From the NCBI GenBank assembly GCA_049177215.1, contig CP185379.1, positions 1,798,001-1,862,000 on the forward strand: a stretch of 64,000 bases of DNA, written 5' to 3'. Below are positions 1 to 8,823 of this stretch, one piece after another. How positions within the stretch are numbered: the first letter of the stretch is position 1; each line of letters begins with the position of its first letter. The notes under the pieces were generated by a model that saw only the letters and a list, made by a program, of their open reading frames with translations, made no database searches and was not told the origin of the DNA. The DNA is from Pollutiaquabacter aromativorans. Its GTDB lineage: Bacteria; Bacteroidota; Bacteroidia; AKYH767-A; 2013-40CM-41-45. Position numbers and translations under genes: made by a program.

Positions 1-2
1 CG

Positions 3-434
3 GTGCTACTCCCAGAATCCAACAACAACGGAAACGTGACGAAAAATCCAGCCAGCCCTGAACAGGTGCAGGCAATCCTGTCCGAGCACAAGATCAACCT
101 CACTTATCTAAAGTCGATCGCTGACGGCAACGACGGGTTCATCATTGAGATGATCGAGATGTTCCTGAACAAGACGCCGGAAGCGTTGGAGAAGATGGAA
201 GCCTGTTTCCGGGAAAAGAACTGGGAGGAATTGCGTCAGATCGCCCACCGCATCAAACCCTCGTTTGGTTATGTAGGGTTGGCGACTACCCAGCAGATGC
301 TGGCGGAGATCGAGAAACTCAGTGAAGACCCGAGTGGCGATCCCTCGCGTGTAGGGACCTTGATGGGAGAGGTTCGGCAGATCAGCCGGTCCGCCTTTTC
401 ACAATTGGAACAGGAACTAGGCAGTATGCGCTGA
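3..434 (+). CDS. Hpt domain phosphotransfer protein
   Basis: Histidine phosphotransfer (Hpt) protein of about 143 residues, expected to shuttle phosphoryl groups between a hybrid kinase and a response regulator in the cytoplasm. The motif AHRIKPSFGYVGL carries the phospho-accepting His at about residue 82, and the rest reads as the four-helix Hpt bundle. The first 20 residues are low-complexity and unlikely to be folded. The start taken is a GTG at the window edge, so translation may begin upstream and the gene may be 5'-partial. It ends before a strong terminator and lies just upstream of a stand-alone receiver protein, a natural partner. The family call is safe; its specific kinase is not in the window. 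Confidence 0.85.
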   Translation: MLLPESNNNGNVTKNPASPEQVQAILSEHKINLTYLKSIADGNDGFIIEMIEMFLNKTPEALEKMEACFREKNWEELRQIAHRIKPSFGYVGLATTQQMLAEIEKLSEDPSGDPSRVGTLMGEVRQISRSAFSQLEQELGSMR

Positions 435-486
435 AGCCGAAGCTTATGCAGTAATTACTGACCTTCCCCTCTTGAAAACTTCAATG

Positions 487-515
487 CCGCTCCGGAATGT
501 TCCGGGGCGGTTTTT
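487..515 (+). terminator. rho-independent terminator after the Hpt gene
   Basis: A stem pairing CCGCTCCGGA with TCCGGGGCGG (one G-T type mismatch) is followed by TTTTT. It separates the Hpt gene from the receiver gene, so the two are probably separate transcripts. Confidence 0.7.
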
Positions 516-548
516 GCTTTTATCGCTATCTTTCGGCCTCTTAGAAGA

Positions 549-914
549 ATGAAGATCCTCGTTTGCGAAGACGATGAAATGGTGCTGAAGATGGTGGAGT
601 TCAAGCTCCGAAAGGATGGCTATGAAGTCCAGTTAGCAGGAGATGGGAAAGCCGCGCTTGACCAGATCCGCAGCTTTCAACCTGACCTTATCATCACTGA
701 CATCATGATGCCCTACCTCACCGGTCTGGAGATCGTCCACCAGGTGCGGAAGACGCTCAATCTTGCCACGCCAATCATCATCGTTTCTTCTATTGGCTTG
801 GAGAAGACCGTTTTGGAAGCGTTTCAGCTAGGCGCCGACGACTTTATCACCAAGCCATTCAGCCCGAATGAGCTTTCTGTAAGGGTGAAAAAGTTATTGA
901 TGAAAACGGCCTGA
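549..914 (+). CDS. single-domain response regulator (receiver only)
   Basis: CheY-like receiver of 121 residues with no output domain. The acidic pair is D8/D9, the phospho-acceptor is D51 in IITDIMMP, the switch Ser is S80 and the conserved Lys is K102 in FITKPFSP. With no output domain it must act by protein contact, for example with the Hpt protein upstream or with a component of the polysaccharide machinery downstream. The box TATCTTTC at 527-534 is one mismatch from the Bacteroidota -7 element but leaves almost no leader. About 95 bases separate it from the YaiO-type gene, so co-transcription is possible but not shown. Confidence 0.9.
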   Translation: MKILVCEDDEMVLKMVEFKLRKDGYEVQLAGDGKAALDQIRSFQPDLIITDIMMPYLTGLEIVHQVRKTLNLATPIIIVSSIGLEKTVLEAFQLGADDFITKPFSPNELSVRVKKLLMKTA

Positions 915-1008
915 TCCTTGTTTAACTTTTGCTTCCGTATTGCGTAAAGCAATAAGCGGATTCTGTAGTTAATTTCGCAGTCCGACTTCCGGAATCCCTG
1001 CCTAAAAA

Positions 1009-2313
1009 ATGCACAATCGCTTTATTTTCAGATACATAACCCTTTTCTGGGTTATGCTCCTTGCTTTCGGGGGGAAGCTTTCCGCTCAGAGCAAAGGCGA
1101 TACCGCGATCGTGATCAACGAGCGTACCGACATTGACGCCCTCTTCAAGCAGGCCAGGGAAGTCAGTTTTGCCGGAAACAACCTCCAGGCAAGACGTATC
1201 TTACAACGTATCCTGGAACGAAAGCCGGACTATTACGATGTCCGCACCTTTCTCGGTCGCACCTATGCATGGGATCGCCAGTATGACAACGCCCGTACCG
1301 AACTCAGCCGGGTTCTGATCGATCGGGAAAATGATCAGGACGCGTTACTGGCCCTGATCGATGTGGAAGACTGGTCGGGTAATCCCGAAGTGGCCAACCA
1401 GTACCTGAAGCTCGGCCTCAGCTACTACCCTACATCGGAGGCTTTGCTGATGAAGAAAGCCCGGTTGCAGATCAAGGCCGACGACAAGGAAAGCGCCGCG
1501 ATCACCCTCCGCCGCATCCTGGATTTCAATCCCGGTAATAAAGAAGCGATCGATCTGATGAACAGTCTGAATACAGCCCGCTTGAACAACCGGGTTCAGA
1601 TCAGTTACACCGTCGATTTCTTTGACCAGAAGACTTCCCCGTGGCAATTCATCTCGGCGGATATCGGGCGATCCTTCAAGTTCGGATCGGTGATCATGCG
1701 CGGAAACGTTGCCGAGCGATTTGGCAATCGTGGCTTGCAATATGAGGTGGAGAGCTTTCTCCGGCTATTCAAAGGGAACTATGTGAATGCCGCGATGGCT
1801 TTTTCTACAGCCGATCAGGTATTCCCCGGACAACGTTACTCGGCCGAGATGTACCAAAAGCTACCGTGGGGTTTCGAGCTATCCGGAGGCTTGCGCTATC
1901 TGGAATTCACCGATGGTACAACCATCTATACCGGCAGTCTGGGCAATTACTTCCGCGATTATTGGATCGCTTTCCGCGCGTTCATCACACCCAAGCCGGA
2001 CGTAGTGACCTCCGAGAACAGTTTCTTCGCCAGGACTTCCCAGACCCTCATTCTGACCATGCGTAAATACATGGGCGATGCCGACAACTTCATCGGCTTG
2101 CGTGCAGGGCGCGGGGATTCACCTGATGAACGACGGGTGATCGATGCCACGACTCCCCGACTACGTTCCTGGTCCGGTGATCTCGAGGTACAGCGTCGGG
2201 CATTCGGGCGATGGATTGTCCGGGCCGACATGGGCTATGCCTACGAGGAGATCCGTCAGGACACCTATCAACAACGTATCACACTGGGACTGCAATTAAG
2301 AACCAATTTCTAA
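1009..2313 (+). CDS. YaiO-type outer-membrane protein: periplasmic TPR plus beta-barrel
   Basis: A 434-residue protein with a Sec signal peptide ending near LSAQS (about residue 27). TPR-like helices follow at about 35-190, with repeated tyrosine-rich motifs such as YAWDRQYDNARTELSRV. The C-terminal half (about 195-434) is beta-strand rich and ends in a terminal Phe (LGLQLRTNF), typical of an outer-membrane barrel. TPR plus barrel is the plan of YaiO-family and PgaA/BcsC-like exopolysaccharide exporters, though this barrel looks smaller. A near-consensus -7 box (TAATTTCG, 970-977) lies about 30 nt upstream of the ATG. The CotH-like gene starts only 8 nt after its stop, so an operon is likely. 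Family call good; export role inferred. Confidence 0.75.
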   Translation: MHNRFIFRYITLFWVMLLAFGGKLSAQSKGDTAIVINERTDIDALFKQAREVSFAGNNLQARRILQRILERKPDYYDVRTFLGRTYAWDRQYDNARTELSRVLIDRENDQDALLALIDVEDWSGNPEVANQYLKLGLSYYPTSEALLMKKARLQIKADDKESAAITLRRILDFNPGNKEAIDLMNSLNTARLNNRVQISYTVDFFDQKTSPWQFISADIGRSFKFGSVIMRGNVAERFGNRGLQYEVESFLRLFKGNYVNAAMAFSTADQVFPGQRYSAEMYQKLPWGFELSGGLRYLEFTDGTTIYTGSLGNYFRDYWIAFRAFITPKPDVVTSENSFFARTSQTLILTMRKYMGDADNFIGLRAGRGDSPDERRVIDATTPRLRSWSGDLEVQRRAFGRWIVRADMGYAYEEIRQDTYQQRITLGLQLRTNF

Positions 2314-2321
2314 TCCGCCAC

Positions 2322-3680
2322 ATGCATCGATTCCGGCAAATAATCGCGCTTCTTTTTCTCGGTTTCGTCCTTTTCTCCGGACAAGTCCTTTCGCAGACAC
2401 CTGCAAAAGCTCCCGCGAAGGTGAAGGAAGACCCGCGTGTAACAGCCCGCAGGTTCTTTGAGAAAGACACGATTCACACCATTCGGATCTACTTCCCTCA
2501 GTGCAACTATTGGGATTCGCTGACCTATTACAAGAAGATCTACGACTCGCTGGAAGTTTCAACCTATATGTTGGCCACGGTCATCATCGACGGTAAAAAG
2601 ATGTATTCCTGCGGTGTGCGATTCAAGGGCGAGTCCTCTTATGAATTCTATCCGGGTAAGAAAAAGCCCTTTCGAATCAAGTTTAACAAATTCGATAAAA
2701 AGCAAGATTATCAGGGAATTGAGGAGATTAACTTAAACAACAACTTCAAGGATCCAACCATGATGCGGGAGAAGTTGTACCTCGACCTGATGAACAAATA
2801 TGACCTGCCGGCACCTCGCTCCTCTTATGCCAAGGTTTACCTGAACGACAAATACTGGGGACTGTACACCCTGACGGAACCGATCGATAACGAGTTCCTG
2901 AAAAGCCGGTTCCGCAATGAGGATGGCAACCTGTATCAGGGCGAACCGGTGGCCAGTATGGCATTTCTGGGTAATGATCCGACCAAATACTGGAACCGGT
3001 ACGTCAAGAAGAACAATCTGAAGCAGAATGACTGGACCGACCTGGTCAAGCTCATTAAACTGATCAACGACTCCACCCTCTCGGATGCGGCCTATGCCAC
3101 TCAGTTGGACGGGATCCTGGATACGGATAAGATGCTGCGTGCCTGGGCCATCAATAACCTTATCGGGAATATTGATGCCTATAACATCTTTTATCCGCAC
3201 AACTACTTCATTTACCACGACAGCCTGGATGGACGTTGGAAATGGATCAGTCTGGATGGCAACTATGCCTTTGCCGCCTGGAACCCGATCATGAACCTGC
3301 CCCAACTCCAGCGTATGAGCGTCATGGTACCGGATTCGACCCCCTACCGGGATCCTCGTCCGCTGATGGAGCGTACGATCGGAAAGAACAGCTTCTATCA
3401 AAAACGCTACCTGAACATCCTGAAAGAACTGGTGAATTCCGATTTTCTTCCGGAACGGATGAACGCGAAAATCGACAGCTTATCGCTCCGGATCCGGGTT
3501 TCGGTCTATGCCGACCTGAACAAGATGTACTCAAATGCGGACTTCGACACCAACCTGGAATCGACCCTTGGCGATCCGTTGGACCCGGGTAATTTCATTC
3601 CCGGCTTGAAGGCCTACGTTGCCGAGCGCCGACGGTTCATCGAAGCGGAAATCGAGGAGTTGGAACGAAAATTCCGTTAA
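2322..3680 (+). CDS. secreted CotH-family kinase-like protein
   Basis: CotH-family protein of 452 residues. I start it at the ATG at 2322, because that gives a clean signal peptide (LLFLGFVLFSGQVLSQ); the open frame extends 37 codons further into the upstream gene. Family landmarks are visible: basic FKGESSYEFYPGKKKPFRIK (about 102-120), NLNNNFKDPTMMREKL (137-152), YWGLYTLTEPIDNEF (178-192), then NIDAYNIFYPHNYFIYHD (283-300) and SLDGNYAF (310-317), where the family's catalytic and metal Asp/Asn lie (D285, N294, D312). CotH of Bacillus is an atypical kinase that phosphorylates coat proteins. The substrate here is unknown, but its place between the exporter-like protein and the glycosyltransferase suggests modification of a surface protein or glycan. 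Confidence 0.8.
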   Translation: MHRFRQIIALLFLGFVLFSGQVLSQTPAKAPAKVKEDPRVTARRFFEKDTIHTIRIYFPQCNYWDSLTYYKKIYDSLEVSTYMLATVIIDGKKMYSCGVRFKGESSYEFYPGKKKPFRIKFNKFDKKQDYQGIEEINLNNNFKDPTMMREKLYLDLMNKYDLPAPRSSYAKVYLNDKYWGLYTLTEPIDNEFLKSRFRNEDGNLYQGEPVASMAFLGNDPTKYWNRYVKKNNLKQNDWTDLVKLIKLINDSTLSDAAYATQLDGILDTDKMLRAWAINNLIGNIDAYNIFYPHNYFIYHDSLDGRWKWISLDGNYAFAAWNPIMNLPQLQRMSVMVPDSTPYRDPRPLMERTIGKNSFYQKRYLNILKELVNSDFLPERMNAKIDSLSLRIRVSVYADLNKMYSNADFDTNLESTLGDPLDPGNFIPGLKAYVAERRRFIEAEIEELERKFR

Positions 3681-3700
3681 CATCCCATTCCTAAGAAGAA

Positions 3701-3723
3701 GCGCCCGATCGGCGCTTTTTTTT
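3701..3723 (+). terminator. terminator hairpin between the CotH-like and HEAT genes
   Basis: GCGCC and GGCGC pair around a CGATC loop, followed by nine T residues. It lies between two genes that otherwise look co-directional, so it may attenuate transcription into the HEAT/glycosyltransferase pair or mark a transcript boundary. Confidence 0.65.
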
Positions 3724-3773
3724 GGTGAACTTTCCGGATTTTTACGGGTATAATCCCGTACCCAATTCCACCG

Positions 3774-4922
3774 GTGAACCGTCTTCTTCAAATCAACTGG
3801 ACCGACCTGCAGTACTCAGCCGATGAGTTCAGCCGGGAAGTATACACCTTCCCGCTGCACATCCGGATACTGATCGGCATCACCCTTACGTTTGTCGTAG
3901 TAGTCATCGTGCTGCTGGCCGTTATTCTGGGAAGTCGTATCCACAAGACACGTCGCGCCAGAACCCGGGAGGAGTTACGCAGAAAGTATCAGCCGGTTTT
4001 CATGGAACTCCTGTTCGGCAGTGACGAACCGTTTTCCGAACAGGACCCGAAACGATTGTTCGATCCGCTCGACCTTCAGACCCCTTTCCATCAGGAGATC
4101 CTGCTGGAAGAGACCATCCATTTGCATGAGAATTTCTCCGGCGAAACCGCCGCGCGCTTAGAACTTCTGTTTGTGAAGTTGGGCTTCCACGAAGTATCGA
4201 AGCGTCGGTTGCGCGAGAAGCGCTGGGACAAAGTCGCCAAAGGCATGCGCGAACTCTCGCTCATGAATGTCCGTGAAGCGGAGCCCCTGATCAGTCCGTT
4301 CCTCAAAAGCAAGAACGATATTCTCCGGAAAGAAGCCAGGGTGGCGCTCGTCAACCTGTCGGTCAAGGATCACTTGTCGTTCCTTTCGCGGGAGACCGAG
4401 CCGCTGACCGACTGGGACCAGGCGGTGATCTATTCCATGATGAGCAAAATGCCGGAGCTTTCCATTCCCGACTTCTCCGCCTGGCTGGATTCCAAGAACC
4501 CGACCGTAGTCGAGTTCTGCATCAGTATGATCGGTGCGTTTCGGCAGCAGGAATCGTTGCCGATCCTGATTCGTCTCCTGAACGATCCGGTGGAGAAACG
4601 CAAGCTGCTGGCGATCCGGGCGCTACGCGAACTGGGAGCAGCGGCTGCGGAGCAACCCCTGCTCGACCTCTACCCTTCCGCCAACAGCGAGATGCGCCGG
4701 GAGATCCTGCGTACCCTCGAAGTGATCGGAAGCGAGCGTAGTCTCCAGCCGATCCACCAACTCCTTTTACAGCCGGTCAGCGACCTGCCCTTGGCCATCC
4801 AGGCCGTACGCTCCCTCCTGGCCACCGGCCCGCGTGGTGTACAACTTGTCGAACAACTTTCCGTGCACGGAGATCCCAAGATCCAACAGGTGATCCGTCA
4901 CGCCAGAGATAAACGCCTCTGA
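3774..4922 (+). CDS. membrane-anchored HEAT-repeat protein
   Basis: A 382-residue protein starting at GTG 3774. An N-terminal segment of about 28 residues precedes one strong membrane helix (about 29-52, ITLTFVVVVIVLLAVIL), followed by a basic stop-transfer stretch. The rest (about 90-382) is built of paired helices with HEAT-like spacing, for example SIPDFSAWLDSKNPTVVEFC and LPILIRLLNDPVEKRKLLAIRAL. Such proteins act as scaffolds. The gene stops 6 nt before the glycosyltransferase ATG, so translation of the two is probably coupled and the protein may hold the synthase in a complex at the inner membrane. Fold call good; the scaffold role is inference from context. Confidence 0.75.
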   Translation: MNRLLQINWTDLQYSADEFSREVYTFPLHIRILIGITLTFVVVVIVLLAVILGSRIHKTRRARTREELRRKYQPVFMELLFGSDEPFSEQDPKRLFDPLDLQTPFHQEILLEETIHLHENFSGETAARLELLFVKLGFHEVSKRRLREKRWDKVAKGMRELSLMNVREAEPLISPFLKSKNDILRKEARVALVNLSVKDHLSFLSRETEPLTDWDQAVIYSMMSKMPELSIPDFSAWLDSKNPTVVEFCISMIGAFRQQESLPILIRLLNDPVEKRKLLAIRALRELGAAAAEQPLLDLYPSANSEMRREILRTLEVIGSERSLQPIHQLLLQPVSDLPLAIQAVRSLLATGPRGVQLVEQLSVHGDPKIQQVIRHARDKRL

Positions 4923-4928
4923 TCCGCT

Positions 4929-6356
4929 ATGGGATATTTCTTCTATTACTTCACCAAGTTCGCGGATCACTTCATCCTCTTCTACAGCGGTTTGTTATTT
5001 GCCACGTACTTCACGCTTTCGGCACTTTCCGCCCGGGAGATCATGGGATACATCCGCCGCAACAGCTTCATCGACTACCGGGATATCCTGACCGCGCCTT
5101 CGGCTCCGGCCGTTTCGATCGTCGCTCCCGCTTACAACGAATCGAAAACCATCGTCGAAAACGTCCGCTCGCTATTGAACATCCACTATGTCAATTTCGA
5201 GGTGATCATTGTAAACGACGGCAGTAAGGACGACACCTTGCAGTTGATGATCGATGCGTATGAACTGGAGCCGGTTCCATACGCCTTCGATGAAACCCTC
5301 CACCACAAACCGATTCGCGCGGTTTACAAATCGCGCATCCCTTCCCTCAGCAAGCTTACGGTCGTCGACAAGGTAAACGGCGGCAAGGCAGACGCCCTCA
5401 ACGCGGGCATCAACGTCTCCCGATTCGACTACTTCGCGGCCATCGACGTTGACTGCATCCTTGAATACGAGTCATTGCTGAAGATGGTCAAACCCTTCAT
5501 GGACGCGACACCCGATGAGACGGTCATCGCCGTAGGCGGCGTGGTGCGCATCGCCAACTCGTGCGAGGTGACCGAGGGCAAGATCACGGAAGTCAACCTG
5601 CCTCACCAGATGATCCCGCGCGTGCAGGTGCTCGAGTACATCCGGGCATTCCTCCTTGGGCGTATGGCCTGGAGCCGGTTGAACGGTCTCATCCTGATCT
5701 CCGGGGCGTTCGGGATGTTCGATACCCGGATCGTCAAATCCGTAGGCGGTTACACGCATCGTACGGTGGGCGAGGATATGGAGTTGGTCATCCGGATGCG
5801 CCGTCACATGGAGGAAAAGAAACGGAAGTACAAAGTGGTCTATCTGCCGGACCCACTCTGCTGGACCGAGGCGCCCTCCAGTTTCAAAGTGCTGGGGAAA
5901 CAGCGAAACCGCTGGACCCGGGGCAGTGCGGAGACCCTTTGGATCCATCGCAAACTCATCTTCAATCCCCGGTACAATTTTCTCGGGATGATCAGTATGC
6001 CGTTCTGGTTCCTCTTTGAATGGCTGGCGCCGATCGTTGAAACCACGGCCTTCCTGTACCTGATCATGATGGCCTTCCTGGGTATCCTGAACGTCGAGTT
6101 GTTCATCACCCTTTTTCTCCTCATCTACGCATTCGCGATCATGTACTCGACCGCGGCAATCCTGTTCGAGGAATTGTCGTTTCACCAGTATAAGAAGAAG
6201 CGAGACATCATCCGGCTCTTGGGTACCGCGTTCATCGAACCCATTATCATCCATCCCCTGACCGTTTATTACGCGATCCGGGGAAACCTGGACCTCATGA
6301 CCGGGGTCCGGAACTGGGGCGAAATGAAACGGACGGGCTTTGCCAGGAAAAAATAG
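4929..6356 (+). CDS. processive family 2 glycosyltransferase, membrane synthase
   Basis: A 475-residue inner-membrane glycosyltransferase of the BcsA/PgaC/hyaluronan-synthase type. An N-terminal membrane helix (about 15-35) precedes the GT-A domain with VNDGSKDD (D97), the metal-binding AIDVDC (D173, D175), the catalytic-base region GEDMEL (E282/D283) and the processivity motif KQRNRWTRG (Q325 to W329). At least four helices follow (about 352-460). Processive enzymes with this motif polymerise UDP-sugars and push the chain across the membrane. The sugar cannot be read from the sequence; poly-N-acetylglucosamine is one possibility. It lies directly downstream of the HEAT gene, and its last 62 nt overlap the convergent gene ending at 6295. 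Confidence 0.9.
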   Translation: MGYFFYYFTKFADHFILFYSGLLFATYFTLSALSAREIMGYIRRNSFIDYRDILTAPSAPAVSIVAPAYNESKTIVENVRSLLNIHYVNFEVIIVNDGSKDDTLQLMIDAYELEPVPYAFDETLHHKPIRAVYKSRIPSLSKLTVVDKVNGGKADALNAGINVSRFDYFAAIDVDCILEYESLLKMVKPFMDATPDETVIAVGGVVRIANSCEVTEGKITEVNLPHQMIPRVQVLEYIRAFLLGRMAWSRLNGLILISGAFGMFDTRIVKSVGGYTHRTVGEDMELVIRMRRHMEEKKRKYKVVYLPDPLCWTEAPSSFKVLGKQRNRWTRGSAETLWIHRKLIFNPRYNFLGMISMPFWFLFEWLAPIVETTAFLYLIMMAFLGILNVELFITLFLLIYAFAIMYSTAAILFEELSFHQYKKKRDIIRLLGTAFIEPIIIHPLTVYYAIRGNLDLMTGVRNWGEMKRTGFARKK

Positions 6357-7527
6357 TCCGGCCGGCCTTGGTGCGGGGTGATTCCATCCAGGCCTCCCGC
6401 AGGATCCGCTGCATCATAGGCAGATAGAATTCCCAAAAGAATCGGTTCCGATCGGTCACATCGACCGCATTGTACATGAGGAACTTCATCCCGGTGATCC
6501 CTCTCAACTTGGCGAAGCGGAACTTGGTCGGGTTGTCGGCAAAATCGCCACAGAAGTAGTAGAACCGATAGTCGCCTGTCCGGCGAATGATCGCCGGAAA
6601 GATCTTGGGGATTCGCTTTTGAACAAGCACCTCATCCCCTGCCGGACTTGTCCCTAAAATGTACTTGGATACGACCGTATTGGAATCACTCAGGTTTTCC
6701 ATGATATCCATCCAGTAAGGATAGATCAGGACACCAGGCACATTGTATTCCGACTGAAACTTCTTTTCGGTATAGATCTTCGGGATCGCTTCCTTCAATT
6801 CCCGTCCCTCTTCGAGTACCAGCACATCACCACTTTCGTGTACGAAGAGCATTCCCGGGTTCTTGAAACGCCAGGCTCGGCCATTCTGTTGTCGCCAGGC
6901 ACGGATGATCCATTTCGGCAGATCAGGATTGTTGACGGTATCCAGGGAAGCGATCCATCGCGCCATCCAACCGGTCCAGTGAACCCGAAACGTTTCTTCA
7001 AAATTCCGACGTACGTCCCTGGGTGTGGGGAACCCGATGGAATTGAACTCCACCACGATCGGCTTCTTCCGTTCCTTCATCTTGCGCATGAACTGCATGT
7101 CCTTCTCGGACATACCACCGTAGATGCTTTCCGACACCTCGTTCCGATCCCGGTGCCTGTACCATTCATTGCCGAGTACACCGTAGGTATCCGCACAGTA
7201 CAGCAGATCGGATCGCTCCGCCACGCTGTCGAGCACGGCGTCGTTCATGGTATCGAAGTCACGGATGGCGTACTTCTCGTTCTCGCCGGGGAAGAAACCG
7301 TAATAATCCTGGTTGATATCGTAAAACGAGCTGTCGTGCCGGGCGTATTTTTCGTAATCCAGGATCCAGTTGATCGAACGATGCTTGTAGCTGTTGGAGT
7401 TCAGGACGGTCTTATCCAGAATGACCACATTCAATACCCGTTTGGGGCTGAATTCCCATGCAATCCGCATCCAGGCCGGGGTGGCGAGCACGAGGATGAT
7501 ACCGATCAGGATCAGACGACTTTTCAC
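6295..7527 (-). CDS. uncharacterised membrane-anchored extracytoplasmic protein
   Basis: I do not recognise a named family. The 410-residue product starts with a basic residue pair and one hydrophobic helix (about 4-22), so it is either anchored or secreted. The remainder looks globular and extracytoplasmic, rich in Trp, Tyr and Arg. Distinctive stretches are VVILDKTVLNSNSYKHRSI, DINQDYYGFFPGENEKY, LLYCADTYGV, VVEFNSIGFPTP and VHWTGWMARWI. From memory only, proteins with an ILDKTV / YGFFP / ADTYGV pattern occur in other phyla near glycosyltransferases; this needs a search. The gene converges on the glycosyltransferase and overlaps it by 62 nt, so the two can be linked by antisense transcription. 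A role in the same polysaccharide system is inferred. Confidence 0.7.
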   Translation of the reverse strand: MKSRLILIGIILVLATPAWMRIAWEFSPKRVLNVVILDKTVLNSNSYKHRSINWILDYEKYARHDSSFYDINQDYYGFFPGENEKYAIRDFDTMNDAVLDSVAERSDLLYCADTYGVLGNEWYRHRDRNEVSESIYGGMSEKDMQFMRKMKERKKPIVVEFNSIGFPTPRDVRRNFEETFRVHWTGWMARWIASLDTVNNPDLPKWIIRAWRQQNGRAWRFKNPGMLFVHESGDVLVLEEGRELKEAIPKIYTEKKFQSEYNVPGVLIYPYWMDIMENLSDSNTVVSKYILGTSPAGDEVLVQKRIPKIFPAIIRRTGDYRFYYFCGDFADNPTKFRFAKLRGITGMKFLMYNAVDVTDRNRFFWEFYLPMMQRILREAWMESPRTKAGRTIFSWQSPSVSFRPSSGPRS

Positions 7528-7632
7528 GTAAACTGTAAGAAACGACGCGTAAAAGTATTGGAATTCAGCTCCCCGGGCGCAACATCCGGAGGCGTTTTTC
7601 CCTAAAAAGATTCACAAAACACTGTTAACACC

Positions 7633-8805
7633 ATGGCGATCACCCGCATATTCGTAGTTGAAGACGATCAGTTCATCGGGAACCTGATCAAAAAGGCGCT
7701 GGAGAAGATGGACAATGTCGATGTCACGCATTTCCTGACCCCGGAAGAGTGCCTGCAGCAACTCCACCTCAACCCGGATATCGTCACCATCGACTACCTG
7801 CTTCCCGGCATGAACGGATTGGAGTTGATGGCGAAGATTAAAAATTACAATGCTGACATCCATTGCATCATGGTTTCCGGCCAGGACAAACTGGATGTGG
7901 TCATTGAGACCTACCGTCAGGGCGCGGTCGATTACATCATCAAGAACGACAATGCGATCGTCAACCTGGAGAATTCCGTCCGCAACCTCGTGAAGACCGT
8001 AGGCCTTCGTCAGGAGAATGAAAGCCTGAAAGACCTGGTCATCGACCGGAATAAGTATAACACCATACTCGGCAACAGCGGTTCCGTGATGCGCGTCCTT
8101 CGCCTCATCCAGAAGGTCGAGAAGAGCAACATCATGGTACTGGTAACCGGACAGAGTGGAACCGGAAAGGAACTCGTCGCGAAGTCGATTCACTACAATT
8201 CCCCACGGGCCCGGAAGCCATTCGTCACGGTCAACATGGGAGCCATCCCGGCCGACCTGATCGAAAGCGAACTCTTTGGTCACGAGAAAGGCGCGTTCAC
8301 GGATGCCCGTGAGCGACGCATCGGAAAATTCGAAGAAGCCAACGAAGGCACGATCTTCCTGGACGAGATCGGCGAAATGGATCTGCTCATGCAGACCAAG
8401 CTGCTGCGTGTATTGCAGGAGAAAGAAGTCACCCGCATCGGAAGCAACAAATCCATCAAGCTGGATGTCCGCGTAGTAGCAGCCACCAACCGGAACCTTG
8501 CACACGAAGTGAAGGAAGGCAAGTTCCGCGAAGACCTTTACTACCGTCTTCAGGGTTTTCTCATCCACCTTCCTCCCCTGCTGGAACGCGGTGATGACGT
8601 GGTATTGCTCTCGAAGACCTTCCTGAACGATTTCTGTAAGGATAACAAGCTGGGACCAATCACACTCACGAAAGAAGCCGCGAAAGTCCTGATGGAATAC
8701 AAGTGGCCTGGAAACATCCGCGAGTTGAAAGCCGTCATCGAACGAGCGGCGATCATGTCGGAGAATGCAACGATCCAGCCCGAAGACCTCATTTTCGCTC
8801 AATAA
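7633..8805 (+). CDS. sigma-54-dependent response regulator without DNA-binding domain
   Basis: NtrC-family protein of 390 residues. The receiver (about 1-120) has E10, D11/D12, phospho-acceptor D54 and K104. The AAA+ domain (about 142-385) has Walker A GQSGTGKE (173-180), Walker B IFLDEIGE (241-248), arginine-finger region REDLYYRL and sensor II region WPGNIREL. The sigma-54 contact loop reads GAFTDA (220-225) where the family norm is GAFTGA. The protein ends right after the AAA+ domain, with no Fis-type helix-turn-helix, whereas usual members are about 450-480 residues. It would therefore activate RpoN polymerase from solution or through a partner. It lies next to the polysaccharide locus; its targets are unknown. 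Confidence 0.9.
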   Translation: MAITRIFVVEDDQFIGNLIKKALEKMDNVDVTHFLTPEECLQQLHLNPDIVTIDYLLPGMNGLELMAKIKNYNADIHCIMVSGQDKLDVVIETYRQGAVDYIIKNDNAIVNLENSVRNLVKTVGLRQENESLKDLVIDRNKYNTILGNSGSVMRVLRLIQKVEKSNIMVLVTGQSGTGKELVAKSIHYNSPRARKPFVTVNMGAIPADLIESELFGHEKGAFTDARERRIGKFEEANEGTIFLDEIGEMDLLMQTKLLRVLQEKEVTRIGSNKSIKLDVRVVAATNRNLAHEVKEGKFREDLYYRLQGFLIHLPPLLERGDDVVLLSKTFLNDFCKDNKLGPITLTKEAAKVLMEYKWPGNIRELKAVIERAAIMSENATIQPEDLIFAQ

Positions 8806-8823
8806 CACCACTTCTCCTCTCTC

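Noticed and set aside
1009..6356. Cellulose (bcs) operon
   Set aside because: No BcsB, BcsZ or PilZ domain; the glycosyltransferase lacks a C-terminal PilZ, and the exporter-like protein is short.
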